From Bartonella raoultii (GTDB taxonomy: Bacteria; Pseudomonadota; Alphaproteobacteria; Rhizobiales; Rhizobiaceae), in the NCBI RefSeq assembly GCF_019659805.1, contig NZ_JAIFRO010000001.1:1-64000 (forward strand): a stretch of 64,000 nucleotides of DNA, written 5' to 3'. The notes under the pieces were generated by a model. It was given only the letters and a program-made list of their open reading frames with translations, had not been told where the DNA came from and did not search any database. The translations under genes and the position numbers were made by a program. Below are positions 1 to 10,539 of the stretch, in pieces. How positions within the stretch are numbered: position 1 is the stretch's first letter; every line of letters begins with the position of its first letter.

Positions 1-424
1 TTATAAGGGATTTAAATAAAATAAATCACTAAAATTATTGATTATATTGCATATTTATCTATAGCGAATTTCTTATTGTTCAGCATATATACCTTCAAGA
101 GCACCAAGCCTATTCAAAGAAATTATTCTACTGTTATACGCAACTGTTGGGGATAGTTATTGTATAGACAATCAAATAGATTTTTTTAAGAAATAACTCT
201 CTCAATATAATAGAAAGCAGTTCTTAATTATATCTCCCCCATTCTACACTCCTATTTATATTTCTATGCTATTATTAGGAATATAAAATCATATATTTTA
301 TTAATTTCATATGTTTTTTCTTTATCTAGATGAAGTAATTTTTAAAAAAAATTCTTTACTCCTTAGGCATATCATGCTTGGATACAAATGATTACCTTTT
401 TTTAGGTAATTTTATCTTAAAATA
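1..424. other. AT-rich non-coding stretch upstream of cycA
   Basis: I see no gene-like reading frame, RNA gene or clear hairpin here. It presumably carries the promoter of the permease gene that follows, but I could not single out a convincing promoter pair. Confidence 0.5.
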
Positions 425-445
425 ATGAAGGGGAACTTCCCAAAA

Positions 446-1849
446 ATGAATAAACAAAATCTAGAAAAAAAGACTAAGAAGAAATTGCTACGTGGTCTAG
501 ATAATCGCCATGTACAACTTATAGCCATTGGTGGAGCGATTGGAACAGGCCTGTTTATGGGATCAGGAAAAACCATCAGCGTAGCAGGACCTTCAGTCAT
601 ACTGGTTTATGCCATCATTGGTTGTGCTGTATATTGTGTGATGCGTGCCATGGGAGAATTATTGCTTTCTAATACACACTATCGATCCTTTATTGACTTT
701 TCAGCTGATCTGCTTGGACCTGGTTTCGGATTCTTTATCGGTTGGACATATTGGTTATGTTGGATTGTAACAGGAAGTGCTGAGATTATTGCTATCGTCA
801 GTTATACACACTTTTGGTGGCCTGAGCTTAATGCTTGGATTCCGGTATTATTAAGTATTCTATCCTTTTTAATATTTAATCTTGTAGCTGTAAAACTCTT
901 TGGTGAACTTGAATTTTGGTTTAGTTTTATCAAAATTATAGCAATTTTAGCATTAATCGTTGTGGGATTTTATATGATCTTCACCGGTTTTACTTCTCCA
1001 AACGGTACGGTTACCTCCTTGGGAAATATATGGAATGGCGGAAATATTTTCCCTCGAGGAATAACAGGATTCTTTGCTGGATTCCAAATTGTTATTTTTG
1101 CGTTTGTAGGTATTGAACTTGCTGGAACAGCTGCTGCTGAAGTAAAAGAACCGCAAAAAGCTTTGCCACAAGCAATAAATTCAATACCAATCCGCATTAT
1201 ATTCTTTTATATATTCTCTCTTATTGTGATTATGTCAGTCACTCCTTGGAATCAAATCAGTCCAGAAAAAAGCCCTTTTGTGACCATGTATTCACTTGTT
1301 GGTATTCCTATTGCTGCTGGTTTGATGAATTTTGTTATTCTCACAGCAGCAGCATCATCAGCAAATAGTGGGATTTTTTCTACAAGCCGCATGATATACG
1401 GGCTCGCAGCTCAAAAAGGTGCTCCTAAATTTTTAGGAAAGTTGTCTAGTAAACACGTTCCAGCCAACGCACTACTCTTCTCATGTTTATGTATCTTATT
1501 AACATATGCAGCTGTCTCAATATCTCCAACCCTCATAAGCGCTTTTACAATTGTTACCACAATTGCATCAATCCTATTTATATTTGTCTGGTCTATAATC
1601 TTAATAAGCTATATTGTCTACCGCTATAAACGTCCTCTTCAGCACGCTGTATCAACATATAAAATGCCAGGAGGAGTTTTTATGTGTTGTATTCTTCTGC
1701 TTTTCTTTGCATTCATTATCTTTTTATTGTCATTAGAAGAAGATACTGCTATCGCTTTAAAATATACCCCCTTGTGGTTTGTATTTTTAGGAATTGTATA
1801 TTTCCTTTTTGGAAGAAAAAGTTGGCAAACGCAAAAGATTGAAAAATAA
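446..1849 (+). CDS. cycA: D-serine/D-alanine/glycine-type amino-acid permease (APC family)
   Basis: Inner-membrane proton-coupled amino-acid transporter. The protein matches E. coli CycA in general pattern along its whole length: the opening NRHVQLIAIGGAIGTGLFMG, the MRAMGELLLSN segment, GWTYWLCWIVTGSAE, the FAFVGIELAGTAAAE stretch and AASSANSGIFSTSRM near helix 8. About 12 hydrophobic segments are visible. The frame is open from an ATG at 425, but I prefer the ATG at 446 (467 residues), because AAGGGGA lies just before it and nothing like a ribosome site precedes 425. It is a single gene closed by a hairpin shared with ilvC. Substrate is inferred from the family; glycine, alanine or serine are likely. 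Confidence 0.9.
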   Translation: MNKQNLEKKTKKKLLRGLDNRHVQLIAIGGAIGTGLFMGSGKTISVAGPSVILVYAIIGCAVYCVMRAMGELLLSNTHYRSFIDFSADLLGPGFGFFIGWTYWLCWIVTGSAEIIAIVSYTHFWWPELNAWIPVLLSILSFLIFNLVAVKLFGELEFWFSFIKIIAILALIVVGFYMIFTGFTSPNGTVTSLGNIWNGGNIFPRGITGFFAGFQIVIFAFVGIELAGTAAAEVKEPQKALPQAINSIPIRIIFFYIFSLIVIMSVTPWNQISPEKSPFVTMYSLVGIPIAAGLMNFVILTAAASSANSGIFSTSRMIYGLAAQKGAPKFLGKLSSKHVPANALLFSCLCILLTYAAVSISPTLISAFTIVTTIASILFIFVWSIILISYIVYRYKRPLQHAVSTYKMPGGVFMCCILLLFFAFIIFLLSLEEDTAIALKYTPLWFVFLGIVYFLFGRKSWQTQKIEK

Positions 1850-1871
1850 GATTTATATACAATACACACAA

Positions 1872-1899
1872 AAAAAGGGTAACTTTAGTTACCCTTTTT
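1872..1899. terminator. Bidirectional terminator between cycA and ilvC
   Basis: A perfect 13-bp inverted repeat (AAAAAGGGTAACT paired with AGTTACCCTTTTT) with a 2-nt loop. A-runs on one side and T-runs on the other let it serve both convergent genes. Confidence 0.9.
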
Positions 1900-1943
1900 A
1901 TAAATAAAGCACGAATTCTACTTACATATACTTTATATACATT

Positions 1944-3722
<1,779 letters not shown>

Positions 3723-4457
3723 TCATACAAATAACCGCATAAAACGCTGAACAGTTTCATACATTCCATACTCTAACGCATCAGCAATAAGCCCATGGCC
3801 AATAGAAACCTCATCAAGCCAAGGAATACTGTTAATAAGAGCAGAAAGATTAGTAATTGTCAGATCATGACCTGCATTAATACCTAACTGCAATTCTTTA
3901 GCTTTTGTTGCTGCTAAAACAAGTTTTTTTAATTCTCTATCTTGTTTTATCTTATCTTCAAACGCAGCCCCATAAGGTCCTGTATAAAATTCCACACGGT
4001 CAGCACCTATTGCTTTAGCAATATCAAGACCATTAACGATAGGATCAGCAAAAAGTGATACACGAATTTTTTTTTCTTTTAAACGCTGAATAATGGGCTC
4101 TAAAAATTTTGCATTAAGAGCAAAATCCCAACCATGATCAGAAGTTGATTGCGCTGGATCATCAGGAACAAGCGTAATTTGATCAGCATATTTTTCTGCT
4201 ATATCTAAAAATTTATCGCTTGGATAACCTTCAATATTAAATTCAGCACTAGGAAAGCTGCTGTGAATTAAACAATGTATATCTGGTAAATCAGCAAAAC
4301 GAATATGTCGCTCATCAGGTCGTGGATGAACCGTTAAACCTGCTGCACCTGCTGAAAGGGCTATATGCCCAATTTTACGAATATTTGGCCACGGAAGATT
4401 ACGCCGATTGCGCAAAACAGCAATAGCATTAAGATTTACTGAAAGTTTTACTGCCAT
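3723..4457 (-). CDS. pdxJ: Pyridoxine 5'-phosphate synthase
   Basis: Condenses 1-amino-acetone-3-phosphate with deoxyxylulose 5-phosphate to make pyridoxine phosphate (vitamin B6, DXP-dependent route). Family motifs are clear: [15 protein letters not shown] at the start, the phosphate/active-site strip [20 protein letters not shown], and the late His in [12 protein letters not shown]. The frame opens 4 codons earlier at 4469, but PdxJ proteins usually begin Met-Ala-x-Lys-Leu-Ser-Val, and GGGA sits at a proper distance before the ATG at 4457, giving 244 residues. It follows the helicase gene on the same strand after about 65 nt and may share its transcript. Confidence 0.96.
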   Translation of the reverse strand: MAVKLSVNLNAIAVLRNRRNLPWPNIRKIGHIALSAGAAGLTVHPRPDERHIRFADLPDIHCLIHSSFPSAEFNIEGYPSDKFLDIAEKYADQITLVPDDPAQSTSDHGWDFALNAKFLEPIIQRLKEKKIRVSLFADPIVNGLDIAKAIGADRVEFYTGPYGAAFEDKIKQDRELKKLVLAATKAKELQLGINAGHDLTITNLSALINSIPWLDEVSIGHGLIADALEYGMYETVQRFMRLFV

Positions 4458-4522
4458 GCATATTCCCATTTTTAGTATATAGTTTTAAAAATATATTCAC
4501 CCTATATTATTTCTCTTTTTCT

Positions 4523-5644
4523 TTATCGAACAATTATAAGCTGCTCTGCAGCACGCGTAATTCCTGTATAAAGCCAACGTGTAGACATATCACGAAACGC
4601 AAAACTTTCATCAAATAAAACCACATTATTCCATTGGGAACCTTGTGCTTTATGGACGGTGAGTGCATACCCATAATCAAAATCATCATATCTTTTTTTT
4701 AATGCCCATGAAATCTCATTATCAGGATTCTCAAACATTGCTTTTAAAAGCTTAATTTTTGTTACTCCACGCTCGTTTTCTTCAGGTTTAACGAGAAGGT
4801 TAATAGCTAGTTTAACAGTTTCTTTCTGTGAAGTCATCACTTTCCATAAAGAACCATTCAATAAACCTTTAACAGGATCATTACGCAAACACACAAGCTT
4901 ATCTCCTGCTTGAGGATAATCTGCTGTAAATCCCTTTAATGCACGCAAACGTCTATTATATAGATGTCGTGTTCGATTAACTCCTACCAAAATCTGATCA
5001 GCCCTCAAGACCAATTGTTGATCTACCTCTTTACGTGTAATAACGCGCGCTGCTCCATAATCACCATAAGCGATATCACGTCCTTCACGCACATCCATAG
5101 CCAGACGAACAATCGGATTATCCCGGGCTTGCCGATGAATTTCTGAGAGCAGAAAATCTGGCTTAGCATTGGAGAAAAAACCACCTCCTGATATAGGAGG
5201 CAATTGACCTGGATCCCCAAGAACAAGAATAGGCGTTTGAAAACTCATTAAATCACGTGCCAACTGCTCATCTACCATCGAGCATTCATCAACAATAATA
5301 AGCTTAGCTTGTGCCGCCAAACTTCTTCGATTCAATGCAAATGTTGGTGCAATAGATTTCTTTCCTGTTACTTCATCGGAAACTTCTTCTTCTCCGCGAG
5401 GACAGTAAATCAGTGAGTGAATAGTACAAGCATTGCTTGCTCCTTTAGAGCGTAAAACCTGTGCAGCTTTACCCGTAAACGCAGCAAATTGGACAGAACC
5501 ATCAACTGTTTCAGCAAAATGACGCGCAAGCGTCGTCTTCCCTGTCCCCGCATAGCCAAAAAGGCGAAAAAGTGGAGAACGCCCTTCTTTCAACCATGCA
5601 GCAACAGCTTTTAATGCATTATCCTGTTCTCGTGAAAATTGCAT
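4523..5644 (-). CDS. RecD-like ATP-dependent DNA helicase (superfamily 1, UvrD_C_2 type)
   Basis: A compact SF1B helicase of 373 residues. Visible motifs in order: Walker A FGYAGTGKTTLARHF (about residues 28-42), Walker B LIIVDECSMVD, motif III LVLGDPGQLPPI, and a C-terminal UvrD_C_2 block with YALTVHKAQGSQW and WLYTGITRA. It lacks the long N-terminal region of RecD proper, so it is not the RecBCD subunit; stand-alone proteins of this type are common in Rhizobiales and often labelled exonuclease V-like. Its exact repair role is unknown. Confidence 0.88.
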   Translation of the reverse strand: MQFSREQDNALKAVAAWLKEGRSPLFRLFGYAGTGKTTLARHFAETVDGSVQFAAFTGKAAQVLRSKGASNACTIHSLIYCPRGEEEVSDEVTGKKSIAPTFALNRRSLAAQAKLIIVDECSMVDEQLARDLMSFQTPILVLGDPGQLPPISGGGFFSNAKPDFLLSEIHRQARDNPIVRLAMDVREGRDIAYGDYGAARVITRKEVDQQLVLRADQILVGVNRTRHLYNRRLRALKGFTADYPQAGDKLVCLRNDPVKGLLNGSLWKVMTSQKETVKLAINLLVKPEENERGVTKIKLLKAMFENPDNEISWALKKRYDDFDYGYALTVHKAQGSQWNNVVLFDESFAFRDMSTRWLYTGITRAAEQLIIVR

Positions 5645-6397
5645 AATTTATAAAAATAAGATTCGTATAAAAAGAGCAAGTATTTTGGCAGAAAAACCAC
5701 TTTCAAGAAAAATCTTTATCATATAAACATTTTTATACCAAGCCATCTCATTCCTTTCACAGAACAATCATTGTAGCAATGGTTTGTCTTTCAAACACTT
5801 CAATAATCTAAATTGATATCCCAAAAAAATTATACTAACCTTCTACCACATACCCGTGAAGTAAAATATTCTTTCCTCCAGTAGATACATAAACAAATGC
5901 ATTAAATATAAGCAATAAACGAAAACAGCATATACATTTCTGCTGCCTCATATGGAGAATTAAAGAGAATAGCTAAAGAAAAACTTTCAATATATGGAAT
6001 TGCAAATTCTTCATAACAAAACATTCCCTTATACAAGGTATGAAGAGTATAATCTCATGAACTATCTTCCATACTTTTCGCCATAAATCAGTCCCCTTTC
6101 CCATCAAAACAAAACACGCATCGCATATCCAATGAAAAGAAATTGAACATGATCAATAAAGCTGTCAAAGCTTTTTGAAAAAAAGAGAACCGGAAATAAA
6201 AAAATCTCAACAACAGTTGCTTAACCCTATCAAAGACAGCAAAAATCTTCTAGCACTCTCCCTCGCATCACAACTCTCAACATATGCATATTTCAAGTAT
6301 GTATGACACGCAAATCAGAGAAATATGGCAGTGCGCACCCCCTTACAATAATCCAATAAATAATTATACATACTTAAAAGAAACTAAAAAATAAGGA
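5645..6397. other. Non-coding stretch, probably an eroded gene
   Basis: No intact frame of note. Because the segment that follows is the C-terminal part of a 2-hydroxyacid dehydrogenase gene, and a full gene would start some 700 bases upstream, this gap probably once held its N-terminal half. I could not find a surviving NAD-binding GxGxxG motif in any plus frame. Confidence 0.4.
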
Positions 6398-6700
6398 GAG
6401 CAATTAAGAGAAATCATTTAATGAGATGATTGATTGCGCATGAAACTTCATGCTCTTTTTGTCAATATAGTGCGTTCAACTTTGGTTGAAAAAGGGGCGA
6501 TAGAAAAAAGACTAAGTTTGGGAAATTCAACTTACTTTGCACGGAATGTTTATGACAGCAACCCAGTATATGAGAGCAAATTATTGCAATTAGAGAAAGT
6601 TCTTTACACACCGCATCTTTGCTATGTGACTGGAGAAAACTTTGAGAATTATATTGAAAAAGCTTGCCAAAATAGAGCGTCTTTTATGAAGAGCGTTTAA
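6398..6700 (+). pseudogene. Remnant of a D-isomer-specific 2-hydroxyacid dehydrogenase (C-terminal part)
   Basis: From 6440 an 86-codon frame reads MKLHALFVN-VRSTLVEKGA, then ARNVYDSNPVYES and VLYTPHLCYVTGENF. These match the last third of the SerA/hydroxypyruvate-reductase family, where the usual wording is MKP-ALLVNTSR--LVE-GAL, then DV-D-EP, then LTPH-GYVT. The catalytic His is the H of TPHLCY. Reading upstream in the same frame from 6398 gives EQLREII, two stops, DD, a stop, LRMK, which fits the family pattern SEQTRGIIT--DL-RMK interrupted by stops. The 5' half is missing, so the gene is dead. The fragment also lacks the usual tail. Confidence 0.65.
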
Positions 6701-6926
6701 TGCCGGCTGAGTCAATATTTGTAAATATTTATCTTATATCGCTAGCGTATCAAATTTGCACGACACAAAATAGCTTATTTTCTTTAATTAAGCATATTCC
6801 TTAGCTTTCATATTCATACCAATTATATTGACAAATTTTTATGTCATCCGCATAAAATACCTCATTTATTGTTGCAATCATTATTAAAAAAAGGCTACGA
6901 ATACACTCCCATGGGAGGGGGGCATA

Positions 6927-8135
6927 ATGAGCAATCATCAATTTATAGAAAAAAATTATTATAGATGGATTGTATTGCTTGTTGCCACTATCGCTCAAGC
7001 ATCAGCCTGCTTCTTTGTTCAAGGGATTGGTCCTTTAGCTGAATTTTTTAAGAAGGATTTCTCGCTTAGTGACTCTCAAATAGGTTTGCTGTCTTCAGCA
7101 GCGCAGCTTCTACCTGTTATTGGGTTACTTATAGCTGGCGAATTACTAGACAAATTTAACGAGCGCTATATTGTTGGCGTTGGCGCGGTCGGTGTTTCTG
7201 TTGCTCTTTTGTTGGGAGCAATCGCAGATAACTATATTTCCCTTTTGGTTTGTTTGCTCATTGTCGGGGGATTTTATAGTTCTGCTCAACCCGGCGGCGC
7301 TAAATCTGTTGCTTTATGGTTTCCACAATCGCAGCGTGGATTTGCAATGGGAATAAGGCAAGCGGGGCTACCATTAGGTGGGGCATTAGCTGGAATAATT
7401 CTTCCTGCTAGTGCACTTGTCTATGGCATAAAAGGTGCGTTTTTGGTTGGTGCCATCGTTTCTTTTTTAGGTGGATGTATCTTTATTATTTTTTATCACG
7501 GACCAGCAAAAGTTGTCGCTATCGTTCCAGAAAGCAAGGCAAGAGTTTCGTTCTATGCAAATGTAAGGTCTCGTCTTGCGATGTTGGCTGCACCGCATAT
7601 GAAGAATATTATTTTTTCAGGCGTTTCACTTGTGATCGTTCAATATGTTTTAACCATTTTTATAACGATTTATTTTTATAGAACCTATCACCTATCTCTA
7701 GATAAAAGTGCTTATTTGTTTTTTATTTCACAGGCTTCTGGAGCTTTGGGAAGAATTATTTTAGCAGCGTGGAGTGATCATTGTAAAAAAGGACGATTTT
7801 TTCCTGTCTTGTTTTGCATGATTGCAGTCGTTTTTGGATTTTTAATATTAATTTTGGGCATGAGTGGGTCCATAATTTATTTAACTCTTTTATCTGCTTG
7901 GTTAGGTTTTTTTGGATTAGGATGGTATGGCCCTTGGATTGCTTATATTGTAGACTCTTCGCCGAAAGAAAGCGTTGGCTTTTCTCTGGGTTTAGCAATG
8001 TCTGTCAATCAAATCGCAATTATGACCGCTCCACCCTTATTTGGTTTAATCCAAGATTTTACAGACACTTATTTACTAACATGGTCGATTTTAATTTTAA
8101 TGATTGTTTTTTCACTTTTCTTAATAAAAAAGTAG
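6927..8135 (+). CDS. Major facilitator superfamily transporter
   Basis: A 402-residue, 12-helix inner-membrane transporter. The first half carries the family loop motif as AGELLDKFNERYI and the strip ALWFPQSQRGFAMGIRQAG, typical of anion/organic-acid MFS carriers (NarK/CynX-like grouping). Start is firm: GGGAGGGGGG lies 4 nt before the ATG. It is followed after 27 nt by a decayed gene with its own strong ribosome site, so the two probably formed an operon. Substrate unknown; neighbours are a dead dehydrogenase and a split transketolase, which suggests a small-molecule pathway but does not identify it. Confidence 0.88.
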   Translation: MSNHQFIEKNYYRWIVLLVATIAQASACFFVQGIGPLAEFFKKDFSLSDSQIGLLSSAAQLLPVIGLLIAGELLDKFNERYIVGVGAVGVSVALLLGAIADNYISLLVCLLIVGGFYSSAQPGGAKSVALWFPQSQRGFAMGIRQAGLPLGGALAGIILPASALVYGIKGAFLVGAIVSFLGGCIFIIFYHGPAKVVAIVPESKARVSFYANVRSRLAMLAAPHMKNIIFSGVSLVIVQYVLTIFITIYFYRTYHLSLDKSAYLFFISQASGALGRIILAAWSDHCKKGRFFPVLFCMIAVVFGFLILILGMSGSIIYLTLLSAWLGFFGLGWYGPWIAYIVDSSPKESVGFSLGLAMSVNQIAIMTAPPLFGLIQDFTDTYLLTWSILILMIVFSLFLIKK

Positions 8136-8162
8136 GGGAATATAATTGGGGAGGAAACTATA

Positions 8163-8531
8163 ATGATAAATGAAAATACTTTTGAGTTGAGCAATATCGA
8201 AAGAGACAATCTTTGGGAGGCTTTAAACCATATTATTTATGATCCATACGGTGGTATTGAATATTCGGTTAAGCTAAAAAAAATAGCATTTTCGCTGCTC
8301 CCCCATAGAATCTTGACAATTCTTATGAATCAAAAGACGTCTATTACCCCTAGATCATATTTCATCGTTGAATCATTCACATTTGCATTAAATATCACAT
8401 TGAAGATACAATCCAGAACCTTTATCATATTTTTCAATTTGCGATAGAGACTGCTTCTGCATTGAGATAATTTGGTAAAAGATATATTACTCTTTAAAGA
8501 GCTTTTCTCTACAGATGAATTCCGTTTATGA
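8163..8531 (+). pseudogene. Frameshifted gene of unknown function after the MFS transporter
   Basis: GGGGAGGAAAC stands just before the ATG, and the first 70 codons look like real protein (IIYDPYGGIEYSVKLKKIAF, then MNQKTSITPRSYFIVE). After about 8368 the open frame, which runs on to 8447, turns low-complexity. A protein-like stretch continues in another frame (HIEDTIQNLYHIFQFAIETA) up to about 8465, then in the original frame as DNLVKDILLFKELFSTDEFR, ending at a TGA at 8529-8531. This looks like one gene broken by two frameshifts. I do not recognise the family. An intact short protein of 94 residues (8163-8447) is the alternative. Confidence 0.5.
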
Positions 8532-8680
8532 TAGATAAATGCAATTTTTAATTTTTACAAAAGAATTTTAAGGAAGAGAAATTTCCTAGATTCAAAGCTT
8601 TCATTCCATCAAAAAATAATGAATTATATTATAAACCTCTTATTTTTCCTGTTACATGTAAATTAAATACTTTTTGTATC

Positions 8681-9646
8681 TTATTTCATTGCCAAGATAA
8701 CTTTCGTTATACCTTCTCGACTTATTCCATAATGTGCTAAAATATCTAATTGGCTTCCATTACAAATTGGTTCATCGGGTATTCCTAACGATACAAATCT
8801 ACATGTAATAGCATATTCCATAAGTAATCTTGCAATGGCATCTCCAAGCCCCCCGTTAATGCTATGCTCTTCACAAACAATGACAGAACGGTGGGATTTA
8901 CAAAATTCTAATACAGATGCGTTATCTAAAGGGCGAATTGTTGGTACACTGACAACTGTTGGTATAATTTCATATTTTTTGAGTTCTTCAGCCGCTTCAA
9001 GACAAATCTGCACCGCTTCACCAGTGGCAAGTAAGAGAATATCTTTTCCTTTTTTTACAACAGAAGCTTTATTGATATCAATTTTTGCAGCATCTTTATG
9101 AATATTTGTAAGAGCACGCTTTCCTAAACGTATATAAGCAGGCATAGGACTGCTTAACGTCGAGAGAATTGCAGCTTCTGTTTCTTTATTATCGGCAGGA
9201 GCCATAATGTGTATGTTGGGAATGGCACGAAGTGAAGCAAAATCAGAAATAGCATGATGTGTAGCCCCAAGTGGCCCATAGCTAATACCAGCACTAATAC
9301 CAATTAATCGAACAGGATTTTCACAATACGCGACATCTATCTTTATTTGTTCAAGGGCACGCGTTGTCAAAAAACAAGCCTGCGAAACAACAAAAGGCTT
9401 TTTGCCACATGAAGCAAGACCAGCAGCAACACCTACTAAATTTTGTTCAGCAATTCCAACTTCTATAATACGCTCTGGATAAAGCTTTGCAAATTGATCA
9501 ATCTTTCCAGATAAGCGTGAATCAGCTGTTAAAACAACAATATCTTTATCAAATTTTGCTATTCTTATAAGAGTCTTATTTAAAATATCGAGGTTTAAAA
9601 ATTTCACGGCATTTTGTGTTTTTTGATGAAGATGATCCACACTCAT
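8681..9646 (-). CDS. Transketolase, C-terminal subunit (split transketolase)
   Basis: Carries the pyrimidine-binding and C-terminal domains of transketolase in 321 residues. The domain begins at about residue 15, with VLTADSRLSG, then EVGIAEQNLVGVAAGLAS (the cofactor-activating Glu is in this strip), and a C-terminal swivel domain with VIVCEEHSINGGLGDAI. It needs the N-terminal subunit encoded just upstream, whose stop overlaps this start by 4 nt. Such two-gene transketolases are often in accessory or biosynthetic loci rather than being the housekeeping enzyme. The 1-deoxyxylulose-phosphate synthase family is related but is one polypeptide. Confidence 0.9.
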   Translation of the reverse strand: MSVDHLHQKTQNAVKFLNLDILNKTLIRIAKFDKDIVVLTADSRLSGKIDQFAKLYPERIIEVGIAEQNLVGVAAGLASCGKKPFVVSQACFLTTRALEQIKIDVAYCENPVRLIGISAGISYGPLGATHHAISDFASLRAIPNIHIMAPADNKETEAAILSTLSSPMPAYIRLGKRALTNIHKDAAKIDINKASVVKKGKDILLLATGEAVQICLEAAEELKKYEIIPTVVSVPTIRPLDNASVLEFCKSHRSVIVCEEHSINGGLGDAIARLLMEYAITCRFVSLGIPDEPICNGSQLDILAHYGISREGITKVILAMK

Positions 9647-10491
9647 ATTCCCATTAATTGAATTTTTGTCTCAATTTCCTCGACAGCAAGATTATATTCC
9701 TCATCTGTTGGAATTTTATGGTGCCAGATTATGTCATTTTCCATGATAGAAATTCCACTACCTTTTATTGTGTTCATAATGATTGCTGTTGGCTTATCCT
9801 GATGAAATGGAGGTGATCTTAATGATGTTTTCAGTTGGGTCATATCGTGACCATCAATTTCTACAACATGCCAACCAAAACTTGTAAATTTATCTGCTAA
9901 GGGCTCTGTTTTCATTAAGACATCCGTTGTATCTGTAATTTGCAACCGATTTCTATCAACAATGGCGATGAGATTGCTGAGTTTATAATGTGCTGAAAAA
10001 AGTGCTGCTTCCCAAACAGAGCCCTCTGCCATTTCACCATCGCCAAGAAGCACAAAAACACGATAAAATTGAGAATTAAGTTGTCCAGAAAGAGCCATTC
10101 CTGCGCCAAGAGATAAGCCATGTCCAAGAGAACCTGTACTTTGTTCTATGCCAGGAACTTTTTTAGTGACATGACCAATAAAATCCGAACCAAAGCCTAA
10201 ATAAGTATCAAGAAGTTGAGGGGCAAAATACCCCATTTCTGATAATACAATATACAACGCTTCAACCGCGTGTCCCTTACTTTGGATATATCGATCGCGA
10301 TTTGGATCATGGATATACTTTGGATTTATTTGAAGAATATGTTTGTATAAGATATAAATAAAATCAATACAGGAAAGGCTCCCAGCCGTGTGACCAGATT
10401 TTGCTTTTTTAATGAGATCAAGTATTTTAAGACGTAAACGAAGAGCATAAATCGCATCATCAATATCTGCTTTATTGGTTGCATAAGCCAT
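9643..10491 (-). CDS. Transketolase, N-terminal subunit (split transketolase)
   Basis: Thiamine-pyrophosphate-binding half of a split transketolase, 282 residues. It shows SKGHAVEALYIVL, GSLGHGLSLGAGMAL and the cofactor motif opening LGDGEMAEGSVWE and closing about 25 residues later at VDRNRL. AAAGGGGGGAG precedes the ATG at good spacing. It begins 48 nt after the end of ilvI on the same strand with no terminator hairpin between, so it may be read from the ilvI transcript. This is the place where the acetolactate synthase small subunit would be expected. Confidence 0.92.
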   Translation of the reverse strand: MAYATNKADIDDAIYALRLRLKILDLIKKAKSGHTAGSLSCIDFIYILYKHILQINPKYIHDPNRDRYIQSKGHAVEALYIVLSEMGYFAPQLLDTYLGFGSDFIGHVTKKVPGIEQSTGSLGHGLSLGAGMALSGQLNSQFYRVFVLLGDGEMAEGSVWEAALFSAHYKLSNLIAIVDRNRLQITDTTDVLMKTEPLADKFTSFGWHVVEIDGHDMTQLKTSLRSPPFHQDKPTAIIMNTIKGSGISIMENDIIWHHKIPTDEEYNLAVEEIETKIQLMGI

Positions 10492-10539
10492 ATTTTCTCC
10501 CCCCTTTAGAAAATTTATGAAAGAGTCATTGTAAACTCC

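Noticed and set aside
5645-6397. Possible prophage or insertion-sequence scar
   Set aside because: No terminal repeats, target duplications, integrase or transposase sequence seen; gene decay explains the gap better.
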